Shown here piece after piece: positions 46,001-55,900 of a DNA stretch of 64,000 bases (its first letter is position 1; each line of letters starts with the position of its first letter). The DNA lies in the NCBI GenBank assembly GCA_016858145.1, contig JAEHOE010000015.1:124001-188000 (forward strand). The letters run 5' to 3'. The notes under the pieces are model-generated. The model saw nothing but the letters and a program-made list of their open reading frames with translations. It made no database searches and had not been told where the DNA came from. The position numbers were made by a program, and so were the translations under genes. The DNA is from Edaphochlamys debaryana (lineage: Eukaryota > Chlorophyta > Chlorophyceae > Chlamydomonadales).

Positions 46001-46927
46001 GGCACCAGGCTACCCCTCGCACCCGCCACTGGCCTCGCCCCCGCCCCCAATCCTACCTCCCGAGCCGCCCCCCCAACCGCCCGCGCCCCCGTCCCCTCCG
46101 CCTCGGCTCTCCCCGCCCCTCTTGCCGGGGCTGGTCTCCTACCGCCCGCCGCCCTCCCCACAGCCGCCCAGCCCGGCCCCCAAACCACCTGTTGCTCCCA
46201 GCAATGGGCCGGCTGTGCAGACCGATGCCGCACCGGGCACAGGGGGTCAGGCGGGGTCAACGCAGGCGGCAGACGGCGGCGGTGGCGGGAGCGGGGGAGG
46301 GGCTGGCACGATAGAGCCTTGGGAGGCGGGCGTGATTGCGGGCTCGGTGGTGGGGGGCGTGGCCGTGTTGACGGCCATAGCGGGGGTGGTGCTGTGGCGC
46401 CGGTGCGGTCCGCCGCGGCCGGCGCAGGCGAGTCTGGGCGCCCCTGGGGCTGCAGCTGGAGGCGTAGGTGCTGGGGTGGCCGCAGGGGGAGCGGCCGTGG
46501 CGTCAACGGCGCTGCTGGCGGCCGGAGCGGGAGCGGCCGGTACGCAAGCTGCGCCAAACGCGGCGGTCGCAGTGGTGAGTTCGGGCTGGGGCTTCTGCCG
46601 ATGAACATAGCACGTGTTCGGGCACTGGAGACACACCCGAGATGAATTGGTCGCCCGATCTGCGGCCTCTCCCACCCGCTTGCACCCGGGCTAGCCGCGT
46701 CCGCTGTGTCTCCCAGCCCTCCGCGATTACTTGACGCGTTCTCTGGTGCTGTGATTCCGCTGCAGGCACTGCCGACCCCCTTCCAAGACGCTTCCAAGCT
46801 GGCTTCGGGACCAGGGCGAGGCGCGGGGGCGCAGCGGCCAGCGGTGGTTGTGGCGGTGCCCCCTGGCATGCCCCGGCTGCACTCCGTGGGGGAAGGGGAG
46901 GTAGAGGGAGAGGAGAGCGAGGGGTGA
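40018..46927 (+). CDS. Large single-pass membrane protein with Pro/Ser-rich ectodomain
   Basis: Eleven or so exons give about 1,450 residues. MRIPAAYVLTVLLCTLLWHG is a signal peptide. The ectodomain alternates short hydrophobic strand segments ending in N-glycosylation-like motifs (VSYANVSLYLPD, VDVSLRVRGLVLSGL, PAIVLTNVTLTASA, LVVPTNITLLGHP, RIFLRDVTLVVPD, GVKGVNITVLGE) with loops, a pattern suggesting a repeat-built beta structure. It then has long PPP and SP-rich stretches, including an 87-bp tandem repeat at 44568-44876, likely hydroxyproline glycosylation sites as in volvocine wall proteins. After a Pro-rich stalk comes one membrane helix (AGVIAGSVVGGVAVLTAIAG, then VVLWRRCG with a basic stop-transfer). 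The cytoplasmic tail of about 130 residues is Gly/Ala-rich and ends EGEESEG at 46927. This layout is seen in volvocine receptor-like proteins, some of which end in a kinase; none is visible here. Ligand and role are unknown. Confidence 0.75.
44568..44876 (+). repeat. 87-bp coding tandem repeat, three copies plus a partial
   Basis: In-frame repeats with starts at about 44571, 44658 and 44745 encode a 29-residue unit: TNTGFVPGGFVGPGRTPS followed by a Ser-Pro/Glu-Pro run. A diverged fourth copy (TNPGFVPGGNNG) follows. Copies are nearly identical in DNA, so the expansion is recent. The SPSP-type runs are likely O-glycosylated. Confidence 0.9.
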
Positions 46928-47296
46928 GGGCCTGCGGTGAGTTGCCGAGCGCAGAGGGCTCACGTGCGCGCCCGCATTGGCAGTAAAAAACGAGCGCGCG
47001 TGAAGGCTTGTGGGAGGAAGCCAAGCGTTGTCCCGGCACGGCCATGGCGGCGGCCACATTCATGTCTTCCGCCCTGTGTTGTCCGCCGGGAGGTGGTGCA
47101 TGACTCCAGTTTATCAGGTGGTACAGCGCAGGGATAACTTGACACTTGAGGTGAAGAAGGTTTGGGTCTGGACAGAGGTGGGAGCCGTTGGAGACGCCCC
47201 GTGTGCTGGCCCGAAGAAACATGCGAATTGACTGGAAGGCCTAGTATGCGGCTGGCCGCTGGTGGACCGACTTGACGCACGCATGGAAGGGACTTG
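46928..47296. other. 3' flank of the membrane-protein gene
   Basis: Lower-GC, non-coding sequence up to the outer edge of the tRNA inverted repeat. No TGTAA was found. Confidence 0.45.
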
Positions 47297-48042
47297 AGGC
47301 GGTGGCCCTTGTTACAGAGCCCTCTGGCAGTGTCAGGCCAGCAGGCTTCTCGCTTCTTACTTCCTGAGCTGCCTCGGGCCCACCAGGCGTGCCTGCAGGT
47401 GGTCCCCACAGGTCCCGCAGCGCATGCCACATCACAGTCTAACCAATAGTCGAGGCGATCAGGGGCAGGGGCACCCCTGATCAGGGGCAACGGGACTGGT
47501 GCAGGCCTCCCCCCCCAGGGCTCGAGACCTCGAGTGCGCGCGCCCCGGCGTCCTGCCCCGGCACGCTGCCTCCGCAGGCCTCTTCTCCCAGCGTAGGGCG
47601 GCTAGGGAGGCAGGGAGCCGCGCCTCTACCGGCGCTCTGGGCGCTCCCGGCCTCCCGTGCCCCCCCGGCACTGCGCCCCGGGCGTCCGCTCGGCCCCTCT
47701 AAGCGGCTGCGGCCACACGAGCCGCGACAGCCCTTGAGGGCGCCGGCAGCTGAGCTCAAGGCCCGGGGCAGGCAGCTGGCGCTCAGCCCCTTCGGAGCAG
47801 CGACCGAGGGGCTTCCGAAGCGTCTTCGCGGGGTCATGAGAGAGGTGCGTTGGCCGAGTTTATTGCGTATATGTATTGCGAGAATGGCCCTCCGATCACG
47901 GCTATCCCTGGAGTTTCCAGGTCCTCTCGATAGCTCAGCTGGAAGAGCATGGGACTGTAAATGTTGCAGATCATCCCAGGGTCGCCCGTTCGATCCGGGC
48001 TCGGGAGACTTTTGCCGCGGCCGATGCTGGCCCGCGCTGGCT
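47297..48042 (+). repeat. Left arm of tRNA-Tyr palindrome
   Basis: The inner 564 bp (47479-48042) are an almost exact reverse complement of 48141-48704; paired positions sum to 96183 throughout, and I found one mismatch, at the CTCCCG/CTCCCC site near 47660. The outer part (about 47297-47478) matches 48705-48879 only imperfectly, with substitutions and indels, including a 22-bp local duplication around 47459-47480. The arms are separated by a 98-bp spacer (48043-48140). Confidence 0.93.
47924..48008 (+). tRNA. tRNA-Tyr (GTA), with 12-nt intron
   Basis: The cloverleaf is read by eye. The acceptor stem CTCTCGA pairs with TCGGGAG (one G-U pair). The D arm is GCTC/GAGC, and the anticodon stem TGGGA/TCCCA encloses loop CTGTAAA with anticodon GTA. 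The T arm is GCCCG-TTCGATC-CGGGC and the discriminator is A. A 12-nt intron, ATGTTGCAGATC, follows position 37, the standard eukaryotic place and normal for tRNA-Tyr. TTTT at 48010-48013 is the Pol III terminator. CCA is not encoded. Confidence 0.96.
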
Positions 48043-48140
48043 GGACCCTGCCTTCTGTGCGATATGCAGGATCCTTGAACCACTTGAATCTGAACCACTT
48101 GAAGGGCCATGGAGCGCAAGGCGCAAGGCGTTAAGCAAAA

Positions 48141-48879
48141 AGCCAGCGCGGGCCAGCATCGGCCGCGGCAAAAGTCTCCCGAGCCCGGATCGAACGGGCG
48201 ACCCTGGGATGATCTGCAACATTTACAGTCCCATGCTCTTCCAGCTGAGCTATCGAGAGGACCTGGAAACTCCAGGGATAGCCGTGATCGGAGGGCCATT
48301 CTCGCAATACATATACGCAATAAACTCGGCCAACGCACCTCTCTCATGACCCCGCGAAGACGCTTCGGAAGCCCCTCGGTCGCTGCTCCGAAGGGGCTGA
48401 GCGCCAGCTGCCTGCCCCGGGCCTTGAGCTCAGCTGCCGGCGCCCTCAAGGGCTGTCGCGGCTCGTGTGGCCGCAGCCGCTTAGAGGGGCCGAGCGGACG
48501 CCCGGGGCGCAGTGCCGGGGGGGCAGGGGAGGCCGGGAGCGCCCAGAGCGCCGGTAGAGGCGCGGCTCCCTGCCTCCCTAGCCGCCCTACGCTGGGAGAA
48601 GAGGCCTGCGGAGGCAGCGTGCCGGGGCAGGACGCCGGGGCGCGCGCACTCGAGGTCTCGAGCCCTGGGGGGGGAGGCCTGCACCAGTCCCGTTGCCCCT
48701 GATCGCCTTGCCTGTGGGTTAGCCTGTGATGTGGCCTGCGCTGCGGGACCGGTTGGGACCACCCGCAGGCACGCCTGCTGGCTCCGACCCCCCGAGGCAG
48801 CTCAGGACGTCAGGACTCAGGAGCCTGCTGGCCTGACACTGCCAGAGGGCTCTGCAGCAACTCCAGCAAGGGCCACTGC
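48141..48879 (-). repeat. Right arm of tRNA-Tyr palindrome
   Basis: Reverse complement of the left arm. The 564 bp nearest the spacer are nearly identical to it, and the outer 175 bp are diverged. It contains the second tRNA-Tyr gene. Long open frames across both arms (for example 47481-48449 on the minus strand) are products of the symmetry and GC content. Confidence 0.93.
48175..48259 (-). tRNA. tRNA-Tyr (GTA), with 12-nt intron, convergent copy
   Basis: Exact mirror of the tRNA at 47924-48008, with the same stems, GTA anticodon, 12-nt intron and downstream T run (48173-48170 on this strand). The two genes are convergent, with 3' ends 166 bp apart across the spacer. Confidence 0.96.
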
Positions 48880-49987
48880 ATTCGCCCCCATACCCCTCTT
48901 GTACCTGGAACGCCCCACCCGGACGAATCATGAGGCAAGGAGTCACGAGACCAGGACGAGACCCCGCCCATGCCATCCCGGCGTACCCTACCTGTTGTTA
49001 CCCGATTCAGGCCCACCTACTCACTAGGCTGGCATCACTGCTGGCTGCCTGCGCATGTAGGCCTCTGTACTGTGTAGGCCCCCCCGCCCATCCCTTCGCC
49101 TGCGTCGTGGTGCACTGCTGTGTGGTCCCTTGGGTGGCAAACGTGTCGGCACAAGCCTTGGGGACGAAGGTCCGTGAGGGCGATGGACTACCCTTAATCT
49201 ACTGCCTGAACTTTACGAGCAATTACACAGTTACGATTGATCCTTCCCTCCGGAATCCTTCGGATGGCTCACCAGCTGTATCAGCCCAACATGGTACTGT
49301 CCCCCTCCTTTCCGTACGCTTGCTTCGTGGCTTCGCAGGGCTAACCCGCGTTACGGACAGTCCTCCAGCCAACACCCCACCGAAGTGTTGAAGCAATACC
49401 TGCAGTGCACGTCCCGAACCTGCAGTGCTGCCACCTCTGCTGCTACGATGCCCCGTGTTATAAGCAGTCAAATGTTTCGGTCCCCACAAAACCTGCAAAA
49501 GAAGATCGCGCACTACACATCCCCGTACAAGGCCGTACCCATACAATCTGCCCTTGCACAGAGCAGCGGCCAAGTATGCGCTGACATGACCTCCGCTCAC
49601 ACCCATGCTCAGGTCGAGAGAGGTCATGCGTGCGTGCAGCCCTCGACCAAACTCCAACCGCCACGCCGCGTAGTGTGTCTGTAGTTGCTCCGTAACCGTA
49701 TAGTTCAGCTGACGGTTATGCTCTCTGAGGGCGTGCTCAAATGCCGCGCAGCGCCCGAGCCAAGATATGTCCAAACATACAAAGGTATAACCGACCGAAT
49801 CGCGAACGCACTGTCGAAGCTTGACCCAACTGAAGCACATTTGGGCGCAGGTAGGAGCCCTCGTCACACAAGCCAGCGTCACTCTACAACCAGTGAACAT
49901 CACAAGGCCATCCATCACCATGAAAACGTGGGGCCCATCAAGCGCTGCCGCAACGCACCATGCACCAATACCACACCAAGCCCTCCC
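48880..49987. other. 3' UTR of the giant repeat gene and spacer
   Basis: The sequence is less GC-rich with no codon bias. A 232-residue minus-strand frame (49921-49223) lies directly after the giant-gene stop and ends on its likely polyadenylation signal, so it is best read as untranslated. Confidence 0.55.
49223..49227 (-). terminator. Polyadenylation signal TGTAA (giant repeat gene)
   Basis: TTACA on the plus strand gives TGTAA on the minus strand, about 760 nt after the stop at 49988, a normal volvocine 3' UTR length. Confidence 0.55.
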
Positions 49988-52900
49988 TCACTCCACGTCC
50001 GAGCTGCTGAGAGCGACGGGGTAGCTAGACACCCGCGCGCCCGTCTCCCCAACCTCCATGTCACTGCCCTCGGCATCCACCTCCACAGGAAAGCAGCGCA
50101 CGCCGCTTGAGGGCGCCTTTCGCTTGGCCGTCGCCTTGGCAGTGGCTTTTACCCGCTGCGAGCAGCCGCGCTGCGGCGCCCGAATCCGCCCTGCAGTCTC
50201 CGCCTCGTCACAGCTGGAGGCGGTCAAGTCCAAGAGAGGGAACGAGCCCACGGCCGCCGCCGAAGCAGGCGCGGCGCCACCGTACGACACGTCAGCACCG
50301 CCGTACGACGCCAGCGGAAAGGACCGGACCGAGACGCCGCCGCCCAGGGACGCGATGGGGAAGGAGCGGAGCGAAGCGCAGTGCAGCACCGGCAGCGGGA
50401 AGCTGCACAGGACGCCGGCGGCGGGGCAGGGGCCGGGCGGCGCCGCCACGGCACCGGCGCTGGCGGCCGGGACTTTCGCCAGCGGTGCCGCCAGGATCGC
50501 CGCCGCCGTCGCGCCCAACAGGCTCGCATACACAGACGCCTGCTCCCGCTCAGCCCGCTCGCGTGCCGCGCGCTTCCGCTCGCGACGGCTGCGCCGCCGC
50601 AGCTGCTCGGCCTCGTGCGCGAGGTCGCGCAGGGCGGCGTGCTCGGCCCTGGCGGCCCGTGTGCCCGTGGCGGCAGAAGCGGCTGCGGCCAGCGCCACCT
50701 CTGGCAGTGCGGGGTGGGCGGCGGAGAGCTCGGCCAGGTTGCGTTCGAGGGCGTCCAGCAGCGCCAGCGCTTCTAGAGCCTCGGCCTCAGCCTCCAACAG
50801 GGCCTGCAAGGGCGAGCGAGCGAGTGGGGACAGGCAGAACAAGGGAGCATTAGCGACAGCGAGCAACAAAATGAGATACCTAGGAAAGAGGCGAGCACGC
50901 AGCCTTCTGTTTGGGTAAATGCAGCTGCCACCAGGCCCCCCTTCGGGCCCCACCGTACCTGCATAGCGATGGGTGCCTCCTCGGGGGCAATGTGCACTGC
51001 CGCCAGGGCCCTGACGGACGCCAGCGCGTCCTCGACCTCCTCCTCCGCTGACACCAGTGCCGCCTCCGCCGCCTCCGCGACCTCCGGAGCCAGGACCGCC
51101 AGGGGCCAGTCGGCCGTGGCCCTACGGCTGCGGGCCGCGGGCTTGGCGGGGGCCGGCGTGGCCGCACCAGCCGCCACTGCGGACTGGCGCGCGGCTCGGG
51201 CTTGGGCTTCTGCCTCGAGCGCGGACTCCTCGGCTACAGCCGCTGACGCGGCGGTGAGGCACGTGTCGGCGTCCTCGGCCGCCGCCGCCAGGGCGGCGAC
51301 TGCAGACTCGGCTGCCGTTGCCTCGGCAGCTGCGGCGGCGGTTGCCAGGTGGCAGGCGTGGGCGTCAGCCGCGGATGCGTCGAGGGTTGCTGCGAGGCAG
51401 GCCGTCGCTTCAGCTTCCGCGACCGCCGCTGCCCCCGCCAAGGCGCACGCGTGGGCGTCGTTGGAGGCGGCGGCGAGGGCCGCTGCCCATGTCGCTCCTG
51501 CCAAGCTCTCGGCTGCGCCAGCGGCGGTGTTAACACTGCAGGCTTCTGCCTCCTCTCGCGCCGACGACAGCGCCGCAACCGAGGTCTCGGCTGCTGCGGA
51601 CTCTGCGAGGGCTGCTTTGGAGGCAGCGCGGCAGGCGTCCCGGACCTCAGCCGTGGCCGCCAGAGCGCCAGCGGCCACCTCAGCCGCATACGCCTCAGCA
51701 GCCGCTGCAGCCACAGCGACCCGGCAGCCCGTCGCCTCCTCGGCCTCAGCGGTAGCCGCACGTCGCATCAGCGCCACCGACCCCGCGACCGACTCGACAC
51801 CCCGGACTGCCACGGCGACGCGGCACGCGGCAGCGTGCTCAGCCTCGGCCGCCAGGGCTGCCGCGGCGGTCTCGGCCGCTGCCGCCTCAGCGTGCGCCGC
51901 GGCAACGGCGACGGAGGAGCCGTGAGCCTCCTCGGCCTCGGCTGCCAACGCTCGGCGAGCGGCGGCCACGGATGCCGTCACGGACTCGACACCCCGGACT
52001 GCCACGGCGACGCGGCACGCGGCAGCGTGCTCAGCCTCAGCCGCTAGAGCGGCTGCGGCGGTCTCGGCCGCTGCCGCCTCAGCATGGGCCGCTGCCGTGG
52101 CGGCCTGGCAGGCTTGGCCCTCCTCAGCCTCGGCAGCGGCCGCAAGAGCCACTGCAGCCGCCTGCGCTGCCGCTGCCTCGACGCCGGAGACTGCCAGGGC
52201 GGTGCGGCACGCATCAGCGTGCTCAGCCTCGGCCGTCAGAGCGGCTACCGCCACCTCAGCCGCTGCTGCCTCGGCATGGGCCGCCGCGACTGCTGCACCG
52301 CAGGCCACCGCCTCTTCGGCCGCCGCCGCACGTGCCGCCGCTGCGGTCTCGGCTGCCGCGGCCGCCGCCGCTCGTGCCGCAGCCGCGGTCTGGGCTAGCG
52401 CGGCCGCCAGCCCGGCTGCCGCCTCAGCCTCGGCAGCCGCAGCGGCTGCCGCGAGGCGGCAGGCCTGCGCTTCCTCTGCCGCAACCGCCAGGCTCGCCAG
52501 CGCCACCTCGGCTGCTGCCGCCTCCGCCGCGGCGGCGGTCACGCAGCCCCGGCAGGCATGGGCGTCGTCAGCGGTTGTGGCTAGCGCAGACAGGCTGACC
52601 TCGGCCGCTGCTGCCTCCGAGGCCGCGGCAGAGATGGAGCTTTTGCAGGCGGCGGCATCGTCAACGGTAGCCGTCAGCGCGGCCAGCGCCGTTGCGGACG
52701 CCTCCACAGCGGCAGCTGAGGCGGTGACGGCGACCCGGCAGGCGTGGGCCGCGTCTGCGGTGACGGCCAACAGCGCGAGCGCTGTGCCGGCAGCGTCGGC
52801 CTCGGCTTGGGCTGCGGAGGTTACGATCGAGCAAGCGAGCCCGTCTTCCGACGCTGCCGCAAGGGCCGCGACCGTCTGTTCCGCGGCGTGGGCCTCGGCG

Positions 52901-55900
52901 GCCGTGGAAGCTGCGGTAACGCGGCATGACGCTGCAACCTCAGCCTCAGATGCCAGCGCAGCTACTGCGGTGCCGGCTGCAGCTGCCTCGGCCGCTGCTG
53001 CCGCTACGCTGGTTGCGCAAGCGTGCGCGTCCTGGGCCGCCGACGCCAGTGCTGCCAGTGCCACATCAGCTGCAGCCGCCTCGGCGACAGAGGCCGCGGC
53101 GGCGAGCCGGCAGGCGGCGGCTTCGTCGGCTGCTGCAGCCAGCGCACCCGCCGCTGTGCTGGATGCCGCCGCCTCTGCGTCGGCCGCGCCGGCAGCCTGG
53201 CAGCAGGCCGCTGCGTCCTCCGCCGCCGCTGCCAGAGCTGCGACTGCCGTCTCGGCCGCCAGCGCCTCCGCCAGGGCCGAAGCGGCTGCAACGCGGCAGG
53301 CAGAGGCATCGTCGGCCGTAGCCGCGAGGCTAGCGGCCGCCGTCTCTGCCGCAACGCCCTCGGCCGCCGCCGCCGCCAGCGCGACGGAGCAGGCATGGGC
53401 CTCCTCGGCAGCTGCCGTCAGCGCCGCCACAGCGGTCTCCGCAGCCGTCGCTTCCGCGGCCACCGCCCTCGTGCCCAAGCGGCAGGCAGCTGCTTCCTCC
53501 GAAGCTACCGCCATCAGGGCCAGGGCGCTGCCCGCTGCCGCCGCCTCGGCCGCAACCGCTGCCGTGTGCACCGAGCAGGCTTGAGCATGCTCAGCCGCTG
53601 CGGTCAGCGCAGCCACCGCGATATCGGCTGCTGCTGCTTCGGCCGCTAGCGCACGGGCCGCGAGGCTGCAGGCGGCGGCGTCCTCGGCAGTGGCGGCCAG
53701 CATGCCCAGGGCCGTGTCCGCTGCGTCAGCCTCCGCCACCGCGGCGGTCGTGGCATGCGCGCAAGCCTGCGCCGCCTCCACCTCCACCGTCAGCGCCGCC
53801 ACCGCTGTGTCAGCAGCCTTGGCCTCTGCGGCCACCGCCGCCACCGCCACCGCCGCCGCGTCCGCCTCCGCCGCCGTGGCTTGCAGCGTCGCCGCTGCGG
53901 TTGCGCCCGCCGCCGCCTCGGCGTCGGCGCCAGCTGCGGAGACCCGGCAGGAGCGGGCCTCCTCGAGGACTACCAGCAGCGCCTCCGCTGCCGCCTCCGC
54001 CGCCACCGCCTCCGCCAGCGCCGCCGCCAGGGCGGAGCGGCAGGCCTCGTCCATGGACGCCGCCGTTGCGGACAGAGAGAACGCCGCGCCGCCCTCGGAA
54101 ACGCTGCCAGCGGTGTCGCATGACTCAGACACCAGTCGCAGGTGCTTCGCGCTACGCGGAGACGCCCAGGCAAGGTCCCGGGGTGACGGCCCACCCGACA
54201 GCAGAGTGCCGCCTTCCGATACCGTGGCGGGCAGCCGGCTGAGGGGCGAAGATTGGGAGGGCAGACCGCGGCTGTTGGCCGCGTCGGGGCTGACGGGGCT
54301 GGCGGCAGACGGGCCCTGCTCGTCTAGGGTAGCATTGGCGGTAGCGTCGGGCGTGGTTGCCGGTGGTGCGGCTTGCGACCGTGCCGTGAAGGCATTCCAG
54401 CCCCAGCGGCCGCTCCAGCCTCGAGCGGTTTCCGGGACGGCGGCGGGTGTGGCGGCGGCGACCGTGAGGTGGGAGCGATGAAGCGCCGCACCAGCCGCTG
54501 CCGCTGCAGCGGCAAGGCCCGCCGCCGCCAGCGCCGCCGGAGCAGCAGCCATGGACGCCCCCGCAGCAACCGCGCCGCCGACGGCGCTGGCGGCACCCGC
54601 ACCCGCAGCGGCGGCAGCCCCAGACGTGGCGGCGGCGCCCGCACCGGCGGAGGTGACGCTGCCTGCCGACATCAGAGCGCCCGCGCTGCCGACGGCGGCG
54701 CCCAAGACGCCCGTCATAGACACGAGGCTGAACGCAGAGCGGCGCGGAGCCGGTGCCTCTGCCGCCGGCTGTGCCCGGACCTGACGTGGCGTAGCCGGCC
54801 GCGGCGGGGCTCCCTCGTTGTCAGCTGGCTCCCAGTCGCCCTGCTGACACTGGGCCGCAAGCAGCGCTGCAACCTGGAGTGACGGCGGCCCAATGACTTC
54901 ATCGAGGTCGCCCTGCGCGGCGTTCGCTGCACCGACGGACTGCCTTCCCGGCGGCTCAGCTGCCGCCGGTGGCACGGTAGCTGACGGCCCCGTCTCGGCT
55001 GGCTGCGGCAACGAAGACCGCTCCCAGACGGCACCGTCGGCAGCGCTACTGCCGCCGCCGGCGGCGGCAGCGATGGCGGCGGCGGACCAGGGGCTGGGGC
55101 TTGGGGCGGCGGAGTCCAGCGGGCTGCCCATGAGGCAGGGGCTGACGTCAGCGGCCAGCGCCGCCGCCAGCACGGCCGCCGCCGTCGCAGCGGCCGTGTT
55201 TGCATCGCCGGCCGCCAGACGCTGTTGCAGGGCCCCGTCAACGGAGCCTTGGAGGACGAGCTCCCCGCACTCGCTGAAGCGCAAGTCGGCGGCGGCAGCG
55301 GCTGGCGGCGGCGGCGTCACCAGCTGCGCCTCCGCCAGGGCGTCGGCCTCCGCCACCGTTGGCAGCGTCGGCGACGACGGCGCCTCCGGGCTGGATGCGG
55401 CGGGGCTGGGGGGCATGGGGAGCAGCGCTTGGCACCCGCCGAGCCCATACTCCTCCGCCTCGGCCTCCTCGACGGCGCTGGCGGAGGCGGCAGCGGCTTC
55501 CGCTTCCAGCTCCGCCACACGTCCCAACGACGGCGCCGGCGACAACGAAGCCCCGGTCGGCCTGTCAGCGCCGTTCTCGTGTGGCGCGCCGCCATGCGAA
55601 TCGAGCGTTGGCCGAGGCGCCAGGGCGCGACCATCGCCCTCCGCCAGCGCCACCGGCTCCAGAGAGTCCAGCATCACGAGACGAGACGTGGCCCAAGGCG
55701 CGCCGCCGGCAGCGTCGTCGGCGGCGCCGCCGGCCGTGGCGGCGCTGCTGCCGGGCGCTGAGCCGCGCGGGGAGAGGCGCTGTGGGGAGGCCCGGTCCAG
55801 GGCGGCCAGGGACATGCGCTGGCTCTCCCGGACCATGACGTCAATCATGCGGGCTTCGCTGGCCCGAACGGAGGCAGGCGGGGCCCGGCGGCGGGTGGGC

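Noticed and set aside
47481..48449. 322-residue frame spanning the palindrome
   Set aside because: It crosses both arms, a tRNA gene and the spacer; its mirror image exists on the other strand, so it reflects symmetry and not coding.
49223..49921. 232-residue minus-strand ORF with protein-like stretches (for example HALREHNRQLNYTVTEQ)
   Set aside because: Lies between the giant-gene stop and its probable TGTAA signal, lacks GC3 bias and any motif; best taken as 3' UTR, though a transcript check would settle it.
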